Source: Paenibacillus sp. CAA11
GTDB lineage: Bacteria; Bacillota; Bacilli; Paenibacillales; Paenibacillaceae
Reading direction: 5' to 3'
Assembly: GCF_003060825.1 (NCBI RefSeq)
Contig: NZ_CP028922.1
Span: 2,711,001-2,775,000, forward strand
Length of the DNA: 64,000 bases
The position numbers and the translations under genes were made by a program. Position 1 is the stretch's first letter, and the number at the start of each line of letters is the position of its first letter. The notes below the pieces were generated by a model. It did not search any database and had not been told where the DNA came from. It saw only the letters and a list, made by a program, of their open reading frames with translations. Positions 17,346-26,513 of this stretch are shown here, piece by piece.

Positions 17346-18644
17346 TTATCTTGCGAGCAGCCCTTCAAAAGCTAGCTGAGCCTCCCGCCGGATCCGTTCC
17401 TCATCCAGGGTCAAGCAGACGCCGTGCTTCACGATCTGTTTTCCGTCAATCCAGACATGGGCTACATCCTTCGGCCCCGCCGAATATACAGCATGAGAGA
17501 TATAATCCGTTCTCGGCAGCAAATGCGCTTGATCCGTATCTAGTGCGATAAAGTCCGCCTTCATTCCGACCGCAAGCTTGCCTGTATTGTGTAAAAAGAC
17601 AGACTTCGCACCGTACTCTGTGCCCATTTTGAGTGCTTCCAAGGCTGGAACCGCAGTAGGGTCACCGGATACACCTTTGTGAATCAGAGCCGCCAAGCGA
17701 ATCTCTTCAAACATATCCAGATTATTATTGCTGGCTGCACCGTCCGTTCCCAAGGACACAGTAACCCCGGCTTTCAGCAGATCCGGTACACGGGCTACTC
17801 CACTCGCAAGCTTCAGATTACTGCCTGGATTATGAGACACAGCTACCCCGTGAGCTGCAAGAATCTCAATCTCTTGATCTTCCAGGTGAACTGCATGTGC
17901 AACAAGTGAAGGCCGGCTAAACATGCCAAGCTTCTCAAGATGTGCAACCGGACGAAGGCCATAATCCGCGACGTTCTGCTGAACCTCTGCAGCCGTCTCC
18001 GACATATGTGTATGCATCGGCAAATTCAAATCATGTGCGAGCTGCACAAATTTCTCAATATAATCCGGAGGACAGGTGTAAGGAGCATGCGGTGAAATCA
18101 CCGTTGTAATTCTTCCATCAGCTTGTCCGTGCCAGTCTTTGGAGAAGCGAGCGGCCTCCTCCAGCTTCTGCTGCTGTACATCAGGCGGACACAGACCAAT
18201 CACGCCGCGTGACAGCACGCCGCGGATTCCGCTTTCTGAAGTCACCTTAGCCACTTGGTCCATATGGTCATACATATCGAGAAAGGTCGTCGTACCTCCC
18301 TTGAGCATTTCCAATACAGAAAGCGAGGTTCCCCAATATACATCCTCGCTGGTAAACTTTGCTTCCATCGGCCACATCTTCTCCTGAAGCCATACCTGAA
18401 GCGCTAGATCATCACCATAACCCCGCAGCAGAGACATTGCTGCATGGCCATGTGTATTGATCAAGCCAGGCATGAACAGAAGATGCCGTCCGTCAAATAC
18501 TTCAGTACCCTCCTGAACCTTTGGGCGCTGTTCTCCAATATAGGCTATCTGATCATCTTCGATCAGCATATAGCCATGGATTACAGGCTTCTCTGCCTGC
18601 ATTACGGCAAAAGCTCCGTTCTCAATCAGCCACTTCCGACTCAT
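17346..18644 (-). CDS. mtaD: Amidohydrolase, probable 5'-methylthioadenosine/S-adenosylhomocysteine deaminase
   Basis: This is a metal-dependent hydrolase of the TrzN/SsnA group. Metal and catalytic motifs are GLINTHGHAAMSLLRGYGDD (near residue 60), ISPHAPYTCPPDY, THMSETAAEV, AHAVHLEDQEIEILAAHG, SHNPGSNLKLASG and LGTDGAASNNNLDMFEE (last aspartate ligand near residue 290). The length is 432 residues from the ATG at 18644, which has AAGGAG upstream. It overlaps the rex 3' end by 23 nt. The exact substrate (MTA, SAH or a related deaminated purine) cannot be fixed from sequence, but the motif set fits MTA/SAH deaminase best. Confidence 0.85.
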   Translation of the reverse strand: MSRKWLIENGAFAVMQAEKPVIHGYMLIEDDQIAYIGEQRPKVQEGTEVFDGRHLLFMPGLINTHGHAAMSLLRGYGDDLALQVWLQEKMWPMEAKFTSEDVYWGTSLSVLEMLKGGTTTFLDMYDHMDQVAKVTSESGIRGVLSRGVIGLCPPDVQQQKLEEAARFSKDWHGQADGRITTVISPHAPYTCPPDYIEKFVQLAHDLNLPMHTHMSETAAEVQQNVADYGLRPVAHLEKLGMFSRPSLVAHAVHLEDQEIEILAAHGVAVSHNPGSNLKLASGVARVPDLLKAGVTVSLGTDGAASNNNLDMFEEIRLAALIHKGVSGDPTAVPALEALKMGTEYGAKSVFLHNTGKLAVGMKADFIALDTDQAHLLPRTDYISHAVYSAGPKDVAHVWIDGKQIVKHGVCLTLDEERIRREAQLAFEGLLAR

Positions 18645-19284
18645 TCGTCTGATTCTCCTTCCCGTTATCCAAATAATATGCCAAGCTGAGCAAATCTGTA
18701 GTGAAATCGGCGGCATGCACCCTAACTTCAGATGGAACCTTCAGAATGGACGGAGCAAAATTCAAGATCGCTTGAATTCCTGCACGAACCAACTGATCCG
18801 CAACACGCTGTGCTTCAAAATCAGGCACCGTAATAATGGCGATTCGTATGTTCTCTTTGATGACAGTCTCCTCAAGCTCCTCGATCGGCTGGATCATCAA
18901 TGAATTGATCTTTGATCCCACCTTCGCAGGAGATGCATCAAAGACAGCGACAATCTTCATATTGTCGTTCAAATAAGTATTGTAGTTGGAGAGGGCCTGG
19001 CCTAAATTACCGGCCCCCACCAACGCCACGCTAATCTGCTGATCCAAATTCAGGATGTGCCGAATCTTCTCAATCAGATAGGTCACATCATAACCGATCC
19101 CCTTGCGCCCGAAATCACCAAAATAAGCTAGATCCTTACGGATTTGAGCCGGATTCAAATCCAGCTTCTGCCCAAGCTCCTGTGAAGATACTGTCGATAC
19201 ATCACGGCTGCTCAGTTCATTCAAGTAACGCAGGTAGACCGGAAGACGCCGAACTACGGCATCTGATATTTTCTCTGTTTTCAT
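18622..19284 (-). CDS. rex: Redox-sensing transcriptional repressor Rex
   Basis: Rex senses the NADH/NAD+ ratio and represses fermentation and respiration genes. The N-terminal winged helix (ISDAVVRRLPVYLRYLNEL, then LDLNPAQIRKDLAYFGDFG) is followed by the NAD-binding Rossmann fold with VALVGAGNLGQALSNY near residue 95. The C-terminal swap helix is DLLSLAYYLDN. The length of 220 residues is normal. It lies between dinG and the amidohydrolase gene with small gaps, so it may be cotranscribed from dinG. Acetate kinase and the dehydrogenase nearby would be sensible targets, but I find no clear Rex operator. Confidence 0.95.
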   Translation of the reverse strand: MKTEKISDAVVRRLPVYLRYLNELSSRDVSTVSSQELGQKLDLNPAQIRKDLAYFGDFGRKGIGYDVTYLIEKIRHILNLDQQISVALVGAGNLGQALSNYNTYLNDNMKIVAVFDASPAKVGSKINSLMIQPIEELEETVIKENIRIAIITVPDFEAQRVADQLVRAGIQAILNFAPSILKVPSEVRVHAADFTTDLLSLAYYLDNGKENQTNESEVAD

Positions 19285-19321
19285 CTCTAGTGTTCCCCCT
19301 TATTTACGCCCCGTGTGCGTA

Positions 19322-22180
19322 CTATTCGGCTGAGTCAAGCCAGTCCGAGATCCGGGAAACCATTTGGCTCATAGGCATATGTTCCATCTTGGGACCCGGC
19401 AAAGAATACAAGAAGTACTTGCCGTAATAAGATTCCAGTATACGTGTATCATAAACAATGACAATTCCTCGATCCTTAGAGGATCGTACCAGTCTACCGA
19501 ACCCCTGCTTAAAACGAATCACTGCCTGGGGAACCGACAGCTTCATGAACGGGTTCTTCTTCTGCTGCTGCAGCCGCTCGCTCTTCGCCTCAACCAGCGG
19601 ATGATTGGGCGGTTGAAAAGGGAGGCGGACGATAGCAAGACTGGTCAGAGCTTCCCCAGGAATATCGACCCCTTCCCAGAAGCTGCTCGTCCCCAGCAGA
19701 ACCGAAGCTTCCTTGCTCTGGAATCTGCGGGTCAGCTTGGTACGGCTGCCGCTATCCACCCCCTGCCCAATGACAGAAATTCCATGGGCAGACAGTCTCT
19801 CCTTCAAAGGATCATAGACTTGACGAAGCATGCGGTAAGACGTAAACAGAACAAGCATCCGGCCCTGTGTGGCTATAGCGGAATCCGCAAGTGAGCCTGC
19901 TAAGGTCTGAATAAAATGCTCATCTCCTACACTTCCCTTTACGCTGGGAAAGTCCCGCGGAATGACAAGCAGCGCCTGCTCCCGGTACCGGAACGGCGAA
20001 GGAAGCATGCTTGTTATGAGCCGATCCTGCTCTGCCGCCTCCTGCAGTCCGAGCTGGTCGATCATATATTGGAACGACTTATCTACAGACAGTGTCGCCG
20101 AGGTCATCACAACACTCTTTTTCTTGTCAAAAAAATAGGCCTTCAGCTGTTCGCTCACTTCAATCGGCACGGCATACAGCTGGAGAGACTTGCTGCGATA
20201 ATGACCGTTGCCTTCAAGCCAATACACCGTATCCTCGCTGTCCAGCTTCATGAAAAAGCGCAGTGTATCTCTTAGCGCTCCCAAGTCTTTGAACAAGCCC
20301 CCCAGGTCGGTCAGGAGACCTTCAGAGCCATAATCCTCTTGTTCATCCTTAATTTCAGACAGCATTCGCTCTCCCTTGCGGACAACCTCGCTGATGGAGA
20401 TATGGATTTGATTCTCCAATACCTGCAGCTGATCCCAGTTCTTCGGCTTCTTCATCGGAAGGAGCCGCTGCACGAACTGCCCAGGCTCACCTGGCGCAGC
20501 ATCACTGCGTTCAGGCATCAGCCCGAACAGAAGGTCACTCAAGCGGTCCCAGCTCTCCTTCACCTCAATTAGAGGAGGATACAAGGTGTCAATCACGCTG
20601 CTCCATTCAAGGGCCTTCTCCGTGCCTGTGCTTTGCAGCTGCATGCGCAGGTTCGGAAGCTGGCCTGTCCGGCTGTCCTTATAAAGGCGGGTCAGCGTGT
20701 GAATGATCGTGAAATATTTCATATGCAGTCCGAGATGCTTGCCAGCAACATCTTCAAGATGGTGGGCTTCATCGATCACGAGGCGTTCGTAGCTTGGAAG
20801 GAGCTGATGTCCGGCCTGGATATCGGTGAACAGCTTGGAATGGTTCGTAATGACGACATCCGACACTCCAGCTTCATGCTTGGCACGATGGTAGAAGCAT
20901 TTGCGGAACCATGGGCATGAGCGCCCAAGACAGGAATCTGATTCACTGGCCACCGATTCCCAAAAGTCTCCGCCGCGGCCCAGATTCAGCTCTTCGTCAT
21001 CACCGTTCTGTGTTTGGGTTAACCATACGATCATTTGCCCGGCCGTGATTGCTTCTTCCTTAGGATTGGCAAAATCCCGCCTATTGATCTTATGCTCGAA
21101 TTTCCGCAGACACAAATAATGCTGACGCCCCTTGAAAACCGCAGCGCGGAAAGGGAATGGAACCGTTTCGGTCAGCAGCGGCAGATCCCGCTCCCGCAGC
21201 TGTTCTTGAAGGTTGATCGTATGCGTGCTGACCATGACCTTCTCACCGGTCTTCACAGCAGAATAAATCGCGGGAAGAAGGTAACCGAGCGATTTGCCGG
21301 TGCCCGTTCCCGCCTCCACCAGAAGATGCTTGTCTTCTTCAAAAGCCTTCATCACTTCATGAAGCATCAAATTCTGAGCGTCCCGCTCTTCGTAATTTGT
21401 CAGCTTCTCCCGCAGACGCTCTCTGACGAGCTCCAGAAAACCGTCAAAGGATACACCTTCCAGCGGGTTCTTCTCCTCATTCATCCGTGCGGGAAGAATA
21501 TCCATCCAATCTTCAGCTTGGAGCGCAAACTGGCGGTAATACGTAAAGCCATCGCTGTCCGTAGTTTGCAGCGCCTCGCTTTCTCTTTGCTGCACTAACG
21601 CATCAAAAAACCAGCCCAAATCACTGTCCTCACCTGCAAATAAATCAGACAGCCTTTGAAGGGTAATCAGCGGCAGCGCTTCAAGCTCCTCCAAACACTT
21701 CAGGAAAATAAGTGCCGTTGCAAGCGCATCGCTGTCGGCCTGGTGCGGCCGATCATGCTCCAGACCAAACTCTGCACTTACGAGGCCTAGCTGATAGGAC
21801 GTAAGGGATGGAAAGCAGATTTTCAGAAAATCCATGGTGTCGAGTATGCGTCCGGTAAAGGGGAGATACCCTGACTGATCGAGCGCATTTTGTAAAAAGT
21901 TAAAATCAAATGCTACGTTATGCCCAACCAATACAACATCGTCCAGCATGGGCACAACTTCCATCATCACCTCTTCGATTCCTGGCGCCTGGGCGACGTC
22001 CTCGTCGGTAATTCCAGTAAGTCCGGTAATGAAGGGCGGGATGGGCATCCCCGGGTTGACGTAAGAACCGTAAACCTGGGTTACCTGTAAGTCATGATCT
22101 ATGATGGCAAGCCCCACTTGTATAATTTTATCAGAGGACTGGTTACCCGTCGTTTCAAAATCGAGTACGGCATATTTCAT
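19322..22180 (-). CDS. dinG: ATP-dependent helicase DinG with N-terminal 3'-5' exonuclease domain
   Basis: This 952-residue protein fuses a DEDDh exonuclease to an XPD-like helicase. Exonuclease motifs are VLDFETTG, HNVAFDFNFL and HQADSDALATA in residues 1-170. The helicase part has Walker A VEAGTGTGKSLGYLLPA near residue 290 and the DEAH box VIDEAHHLED near 455. Four cysteines stand where E. coli DinG binds its 4Fe-4S cluster: one in HYLCLRKF and three in SDSCLGRSCPWFRKCFY with the same 5 and 6 residue spacing. S. aureus DinG is described as lacking this cluster, so the retained cysteines matter. C-terminal helicase motifs LLGTSSFWEGVDIPGE and QGFGRLVRS are intact. Confidence 0.94.
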   Translation of the reverse strand: MKYAVLDFETTGNQSSDKIIQVGLAIIDHDLQVTQVYGSYVNPGMPIPPFITGLTGITDEDVAQAPGIEEVMMEVVPMLDDVVLVGHNVAFDFNFLQNALDQSGYLPFTGRILDTMDFLKICFPSLTSYQLGLVSAEFGLEHDRPHQADSDALATALIFLKCLEELEALPLITLQRLSDLFAGEDSDLGWFFDALVQQRESEALQTTDSDGFTYYRQFALQAEDWMDILPARMNEEKNPLEGVSFDGFLELVRERLREKLTNYEERDAQNLMLHEVMKAFEEDKHLLVEAGTGTGKSLGYLLPAIYSAVKTGEKVMVSTHTINLQEQLRERDLPLLTETVPFPFRAAVFKGRQHYLCLRKFEHKINRRDFANPKEEAITAGQMIVWLTQTQNGDDEELNLGRGGDFWESVASESDSCLGRSCPWFRKCFYHRAKHEAGVSDVVITNHSKLFTDIQAGHQLLPSYERLVIDEAHHLEDVAGKHLGLHMKYFTIIHTLTRLYKDSRTGQLPNLRMQLQSTGTEKALEWSSVIDTLYPPLIEVKESWDRLSDLLFGLMPERSDAAPGEPGQFVQRLLPMKKPKNWDQLQVLENQIHISISEVVRKGERMLSEIKDEQEDYGSEGLLTDLGGLFKDLGALRDTLRFFMKLDSEDTVYWLEGNGHYRSKSLQLYAVPIEVSEQLKAYFFDKKKSVVMTSATLSVDKSFQYMIDQLGLQEAAEQDRLITSMLPSPFRYREQALLVIPRDFPSVKGSVGDEHFIQTLAGSLADSAIATQGRMLVLFTSYRMLRQVYDPLKERLSAHGISVIGQGVDSGSRTKLTRRFQSKEASVLLGTSSFWEGVDIPGEALTSLAIVRLPFQPPNHPLVEAKSERLQQQKKNPFMKLSVPQAVIRFKQGFGRLVRSSKDRGIVIVYDTRILESYYGKYFLYSLPGPKMEHMPMSQMVSRISDWLDSAE

Positions 22181-22254
22181 TGTTATTCAGAATCCCTTTC
22201 GTTCCAGTCTGTCTTTAAGCATAACAAAAAAATGGCCGTTTGAAAATTGAAGCC

Positions 22255-22302
22255 AAAAAAAGCAATGCGTTCCTGACGCTCACGGGGCGCCAGGAACGCA
22301 TC
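22255..22302 (-). terminator. Terminator after the TPR gene, upstream of dinG
   Basis: On the minus strand ATGCGTTCCTG (22301-22291) pairs with CAGGAACGCAT (22275-22265), followed by TGCTTTTTTTGG. It ends the panBCD-TPR side before dinG begins. Confidence 0.9.
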
Positions 22303-22318
22303 ACAGATGGTTCGCCTG

Positions 22319-22948
22319 TTAAATCAAGGAGGCAAGCTCGCTCTCAAACCGGTAGATCCCCTGATCTGTAAGGCACGCTTCCAGATTGTGCAGTGGCTCG
22401 GGAAGCGAAGGATCCAGGCGATACGCCGTCATAAACATAGCCTTCGCCAGATCGGTACGGCCTCCCATAGCTTCTATACAGCCTAGTGCATTACAGCAGA
22501 TAGATCGGATCCGCTTGTTTGGGGTGGTCTGAAGCACTTCTTCAAAGTGCCCGGCAGCCTCAAGAAATTCGGCTAGATTCAATAAGGACATGGCCAGATA
22601 CAGACGGGCCAGTACACTGGAGGGATAACGCTGCACGGCTTCTTCGAACTGCTTAACCGCGTCTGTGAACATCTGGAGCTGATAATAGCCCTGCCCTTTA
22701 ACAAAGGCAGTGCTATCCAATTCCGCGGCTTGAAGATCGGAAGCAGCTTCTTCAGGTTTCCACTTCTGCTGAATCTCCCCCATTTTTTCTTCCAGGGTAA
22801 GCCATTCCTCAATGATCCCGTCACTCATATGCTTCAGCAGCCGCCACTTCCGGCTCAGCTCCTGCTTTTGATGACCTTCTGCAGCCGGATAATTTAAGGC
22901 GATTTCATCAAGTATTTCGTTCATTTCGGCAAATACATGCTGAAACAT
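22319..22948 (-). CDS. TPR repeat protein
   Basis: About 210 residues, all helical. Tetratricopeptide units are visible in the second half: AFVKGQGYYQLQMFTDAVKQ, ARLYLAMSLLNLAEFLEAAG, ICCNALGCIEAMGGRTDLAK and AYRLDPSLPEPLHNLEACL. It should act as a protein interaction scaffold; no enzyme motif is present. Two adjacent ATG codons (22951 and 22948) follow GAGGTGG; the second is better spaced. It lies between panD and dinG and has its own terminator. Confidence 0.82.
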   Translation of the reverse strand: MFQHVFAEMNEILDEIALNYPAAEGHQKQELSRKWRLLKHMSDGIIEEWLTLEEKMGEIQQKWKPEEAASDLQAAELDSTAFVKGQGYYQLQMFTDAVKQFEEAVQRYPSSVLARLYLAMSLLNLAEFLEAAGHFEEVLQTTPNKRIRSICCNALGCIEAMGGRTDLAKAMFMTAYRLDPSLPEPLHNLEACLTDQGIYRFESELASLI

Positions 22949-23091
22949 CATCTCCACCTCACCTAAACGAAAATGAAATCAGTGCAAAGCATAGGTTCAT
23001 TTTTTGTTTAGGAGGGGGTTTTCATTCTCGGCTCCAGTTATTGCATAACGTGCAGCCAGGCCCTGTCTGGTAAGTCAAATAACTTTAAAAA

Positions 23092-23475
23092 TTAACGAAC
23101 TGTCGCGTGTATTTCCTGATGGCTTTTCTCTACGGGCTGATTCCGATCATCCACATAAACCACGGTTGGTTTATAGCCCTTTATCTCTTCAGATGACATT
23201 TGAGCATAAGATATAATAATGACTACATCCCCAGGCTGCACCAGTCTGGCTGCGGCACCGTTCAGGCAAATCACTCCGCTTCCCCGAGGGCCTGGAATTA
23301 CGTAGGTTTCCAAGCGGGCGCCATTGTTATTGTTGACGATCTGCACTTTTTCATTTTCCAGCAAATCGGCGGATTCCATTAAATCTTCGTCTATGGTAAT
23401 GCTGCCAACATAATTTAAATTCGCTTCAGTTACGGTCGCCCGGTGAATCTTGGACTTCATCATTGTTCTATACAT
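23092..23475 (-). CDS. panD: Aspartate 1-decarboxylase
   Basis: PanD makes beta-alanine from aspartate for pantothenate synthesis and uses a pyruvoyl group made by self-cleavage. The cleavage site is NYVGSITID with Gly24-Ser25 in the expected position. Other conserved parts are [28 protein letters not shown] and [20 protein letters not shown]. The length of 127 residues is normal. The ATG at 23475 follows GAGGTG and overlaps the panC stop by 8 nt, so translation is coupled. Last gene of panBCD. Confidence 0.97.
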   Translation of the reverse strand: MYRTMMKSKIHRATVTEANLNYVGSITIDEDLMESADLLENEKVQIVNNNNGARLETYVIPGPRGSGVICLNGAAARLVQPGDVVIIISYAQMSSEEIKGYKPTVVYVDDRNQPVEKSHQEIHATVR

Positions 23476-24373
23476 GAACAGGCACCTCATTAGAATGTAA
23501 TAATATATTATCAATTAACCGCGTTCCCCCGAATTTCACAGCAAGTGCCAGCAAGATGGGCTGTGTGAGTTCTTGAATTGCTGTGTTCTCTGCCAGTGGC
23601 TCCAGCGAAGGGAAGGATACAATTTCAATATAATCGATCTCGGCCAGCGGTTGGGCTGCAATCAAATCGTGCATACGTCTGCGGATTTCACGGGGTGTTA
23701 TGGATTCCCCCGAATCGTACCACTTGCGGGCTTCAAATAGCGATCTCGAGAGGACCAGCGCTTCTTCCCGCTGCTCGGCTGTAAGATACACATTCCGTGA
23801 GCTGAGCGCAAGTCCGTCAGCTTCTCTTACGATCGGACATGGGACAAGCTCCACATCCATATTGAGGTCCCTAACCATTTGGCTTAGCACGGCCAGCTGC
23901 TGCGCATCCTTAAGGCCGAAGTACGCCCTGTCGGGAGAAGCGAGATGAAGCAGCTTGGAAACCACGGTCGTCACCCCATCAAAATGTCCCGGTCTAGCAG
24001 CCCCACATAAGCCAGTGGTCAGCTCAGCAACCTGAACTTTAGTCTTCGTTGGCGTAGGATACATATCCTGAGTTCCCGGAGCAAAAATAATATCCACGCC
24101 TTCGCGTTTCGCCAAGGCCTGGTCCCGCTCCAAGTCGCGGGGATACCGGTCCAAATCTTCATTCGGTCCGAATTGAATGGGATTCACAAAGATGCTTAGT
24201 ACAACCAGGTCATTCTCTTCTCTAGCTTTGCGCAGCAGGCTTGCATGACCTTCATGCAGATAGCCCATGGTCGGAACGAGGCCCACCTTCAGCTCTTTGC
24301 CCTCTCTTGCGGCCTTAAACCGCTCCTCCTTGATCGCAGAACGCAGTTCTGCTGGATTACTCATCTGAATCAT
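23468..24373 (-). CDS. panC: Pantothenate synthetase
   Basis: The enzyme joins pantoate and beta-alanine with ATP. ATP-binding motifs are [17 protein letters not shown] (HIGH-like HEGH, near residue 40), [32 protein letters not shown] and [10 protein letters not shown] (KMSKS-like region). The length of 301 residues is slightly over the usual 280-290 because of a C-terminal extension that overlaps panD. The start overlaps the panB stop in an ATGA. Confidence 0.97.
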   Translation of the reverse strand: MIQMSNPAELRSAIKEERFKAAREGKELKVGLVPTMGYLHEGHASLLRKAREENDLVVLSIFVNPIQFGPNEDLDRYPRDLERDQALAKREGVDIIFAPGTQDMYPTPTKTKVQVAELTTGLCGAARPGHFDGVTTVVSKLLHLASPDRAYFGLKDAQQLAVLSQMVRDLNMDVELVPCPIVREADGLALSSRNVYLTAEQREEALVLSRSLFEARKWYDSGESITPREIRRRMHDLIAAQPLAEIDYIEIVSFPSLEPLAENTAIQELTQPILLALAVKFGGTRLIDNILLHSNEVPVHV

Positions 24374-25245
24374 GATGGGTCCCCTTCTTTCTCTTTCTTG
24401 GCACCATACAGCGCTTCAATAACGGCTTCCTCGGCCGTGAATACATTCTCCTGGGCCGGGAATGCTCCGGTCTTAACTTCCTGTACATAGGCAGATATGC
24501 CGCTCTTAATAAGCGAACCAATGTCGGCATAGGTCTTCACAAATCTCTTCTCACGGTAATCGGACGTATATTTAAGCACATCATGAAAAACAAGCACTTG
24601 ACCATCACAGTGACGGCCTGCTCCTATTCCAATCGTCGGAATCGACAGCTCGCGAGTGATGAGCTCGGCCACTTCCTCCGTGACCAGCTCCAGTACAATT
24701 GCGAATGCTCCAGCCTTCTCAAGGGCCTTGGCATCCTCCATCAGCCGGCGGGCATCCTTCTCATCCTTACCTTGAACGCGGTAGCCGCCAATCTGGTTCA
24801 CAGACTGCGGGGTTAGGCCAATATGACCAAGCACCGGAACGCCAGCATTTACGATAGCTGCCACCGTATCCGCAATTTCCGCTCCCCCCTCCATCTTAAC
24901 GGCATGAGCGTGACCTTCCTGCATCAGTCTCCGCACCTCGCGAAGCGTCTCATCCTTACTACCGTGATAAGTCATAAATGGTAAATCAGTGACGATAAAT
25001 GTCGATGTAGCCCCTCGCGCTACCGCACGGGTGTGGTACACCATATCATCCATCGTAACTGGAATTGTCGTATCATAACCGAGAACCACGTTGCCCAGAG
25101 AATCACCAACAAGGAGCATATCCACCCCTGCCTCTTCCGCAAGGCGTGCAGAAGGATAGTCATATGCGGTGATCATCGTAATTGGCACTGCTTCCCGTTT
25201 CATTTTTCTCATTTTCAAAATATTTATTGCCTGTTTGGCCGCCAC
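24370..25245 (-). CDS. panB: 3-methyl-2-oxobutanoate hydroxymethyltransferase
   Basis: This is the first committed step of pantothenate synthesis and uses methylene-tetrahydrofolate. Hallmarks are ITAYDYPSARLAEEAGVDMLLVGDSLG, seen in shorter pieces as AYDYPSA and VGDSLGNVVLGYD with the metal-binding aspartate, PVLGHIGLTPQSVNQIGGY, and GIGAGRHCDGQVLVFHD. The length of 291 residues includes a lysine- and glutamate-rich C-terminal tail. The start is GTG at 25245 after AGGAGGAAAGG. A structured leader with a terminator lies directly upstream. Confidence 0.96.
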   Translation of the reverse strand: MAAKQAINILKMRKMKREAVPITMITAYDYPSARLAEEAGVDMLLVGDSLGNVVLGYDTTIPVTMDDMVYHTRAVARGATSTFIVTDLPFMTYHGSKDETLREVRRLMQEGHAHAVKMEGGAEIADTVAAIVNAGVPVLGHIGLTPQSVNQIGGYRVQGKDEKDARRLMEDAKALEKAGAFAIVLELVTEEVAELITRELSIPTIGIGAGRHCDGQVLVFHDVLKYTSDYREKRFVKTYADIGSLIKSGISAYVQEVKTGAFPAQENVFTAEEAVIEALYGAKKEKEGDPS

Positions 25246-25299
25246 AGCCTTTCCTCCTCTTCATGAATCAAAAGATAGGATTTGCTTCTCGGGCGCACA

Positions 25300-25330
25300 A
25301 AAAAACCTTTTAGCAGTGCGCTAAAAAGGT
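25300..25330 (-). terminator. Intrinsic terminator between birA and panB
   Basis: On the minus strand ACCTTTTTAGC (25330-25320) pairs with GCTAAAAGGT (25314-25305), followed by TTTTTTT. It lies about 55 nt before the panB start, inside the predicted leader. It can serve as an attenuator for panBCD or simply end birA transcripts. Confidence 0.82.
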
Positions 25331-25500
25331 CCGAAAGTCCAAAAAAGAGTCACTTGGCGTTCGTCCCTTCTGTCTCGGTCCCTTCGGCTCAGAGCAGAAT
25401 CCAACGTAACCGACAATAGAATCATGACGGTTATTCAATTCAGATCATCAATAATATGTCCATAAGAGTGCGATTCGCATGGTGCGATACCGCCTCTCAA
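25331..25500 (-). ncRNA. Structured leader upstream of panB, candidate pan-type RNA motif
   Basis: The minus strand here encodes no protein. It holds a hairpin TCTGCTC / GAGACAGA (25398-25369) with one bulged A, and a direct repeat GAAGGGAC in two copies 8 nt apart (within 25353-25387). A second stem AACCG / CGGTT lies upstream (25434-25407). The known pan RNA motif is found before pantothenate genes in Bacillota, usually in tandem, as hairpins with conserved bulged adenosines. The position and the bulged A fit that description, but I cannot check the consensus. A TATACT box near 25506 could be the promoter -10. Confidence 0.4.
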
Positions 25501-25529
25501 GGACAGTATAACAAAAGACGTCAACGATT

Positions 25530-26513
25530 TCATCTATCCAAACGAATATCTCCTGAAAATATCGTGAACCTTTCTCCCTGCTCGTCCAGCAGAATTAGGG
25601 CGCCTGATTCATCTAGCGACACGGCCTGCCCTTTGACCTCCCCACGGGGAGTGTTCACAATGAGTGTCCGGTTTATGCTGACAGAAAGTGCCTCCCACAA
25701 ATGGGCTATCGGACGGAAGCCTTCCGCCAGATATAAATCATACAAACCCTCGAGCTCATTCATAACCGTTCCAGCCAGCACGGCGCGGTCCATGGACTTG
25801 CCTGCTGCGATTTTGAGTGAGGTCATGATTTCCTGCAAATCTGCAGGCAACTCATCTTGGGTAACATTAACATCAATACCGATGCCAGCAATACAGTATC
25901 TGATCCGCTCTTCCTCTGTTACCGACTCCAGCAAAATTCCGCAGGTCTTGCGGCCTTGGATCAGAATATCGTTAGGCCACTTGATCCCGGCGTCCACACC
26001 AGCCACGGTCCGGATCGCCTGGCAGACGGCGACCGCTGTAAGCAGCGTCAGCTGAGGGGCTGCGGTAAGAGGAAGGGATGGGCGAAGCAGAACACTCATC
26101 CACAGCCCCTTCCCCGGCGGGGAGAACCATTTCCGGCCCATACGGCCGCGCCCTGCTGTCTGCTCCTCTGCGATCACCAGCGCCCCTTCCGAAGCGCCTT
26201 GATCTGCTAGCATTCTTGCTTCCTCCTGGGTAGAACCCGTAATCTCTACAACTTTCAAAGCTCGGCCCAAACGCTTGGTCTGTAAGCTTCCAAGCAGAGA
26301 AGCTGGGTCTAGACGATCAGGCACTCCTGTCATCAGATACCCTTTTCGTGAGACAGCCTCGAAGCTGTACCCTACTTCTCTAAGCTTATTGATATGCTTC
26401 CATACGGCTGTCCGGCTAATTTGAAGTTTCCGGCTGATTTCCTCACCGGATATGTACTCTCCCGGAGCCGAGCGGAACAGCTTAAGCAGTTCTTCACTGT
26501 GATTATTCATCAT
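25530..26513 (-). CDS. birA: Biotin protein ligase / biotin operon repressor
   Basis: The protein attaches biotin to carboxylases and, in the bifunctional form, represses biotin genes. Residues 1-60 form a winged helix-turn-helix (GEEISRKLQISRTAVWKHINKLREVG in parts: SGEEISRKLQ, SRTAVWKHINKL). The ligase core shows GRGRMGRKWFSPPGKGLW near residue 120 and GIKWPNDILI near 185. The C-terminal SH3-like domain is present (RGEVKGQAVSLDESGALIL). The length of 327 residues is normal. The ATG at 26513 overlaps the cca stop by 11 nt. Confidence 0.95.
   Translation of the reverse strand: MMNNHSEELLKLFRSAPGEYISGEEISRKLQISRTAVWKHINKLREVGYSFEAVSRKGYLMTGVPDRLDPASLLGSLQTKRLGRALKVVEITGSTQEEARMLADQGASEGALVIAEEQTAGRGRMGRKWFSPPGKGLWMSVLLRPSLPLTAAPQLTLLTAVAVCQAIRTVAGVDAGIKWPNDILIQGRKTCGILLESVTEEERIRYCIAGIGIDVNVTQDELPADLQEIMTSLKIAAGKSMDRAVLAGTVMNELEGLYDLYLAEGFRPIAHLWEALSVSINRTLIVNTPRGEVKGQAVSLDESGALILLDEQGERFTIFSGDIRLDR

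Noticed and set aside
21035-21598. A 187-codon plus-strand frame
   Set aside because: Antisense to dinG, which has all its motifs. Composition is basic and unlike a protein.
23005-23085. Strong ribosome-site-like AGGAGGGGG on the plus strand
   Set aside because: It is followed only by a frame starting with ATT and 24 codons long. No ATG, GTG or TTG start is well placed, and nothing else supports a gene.
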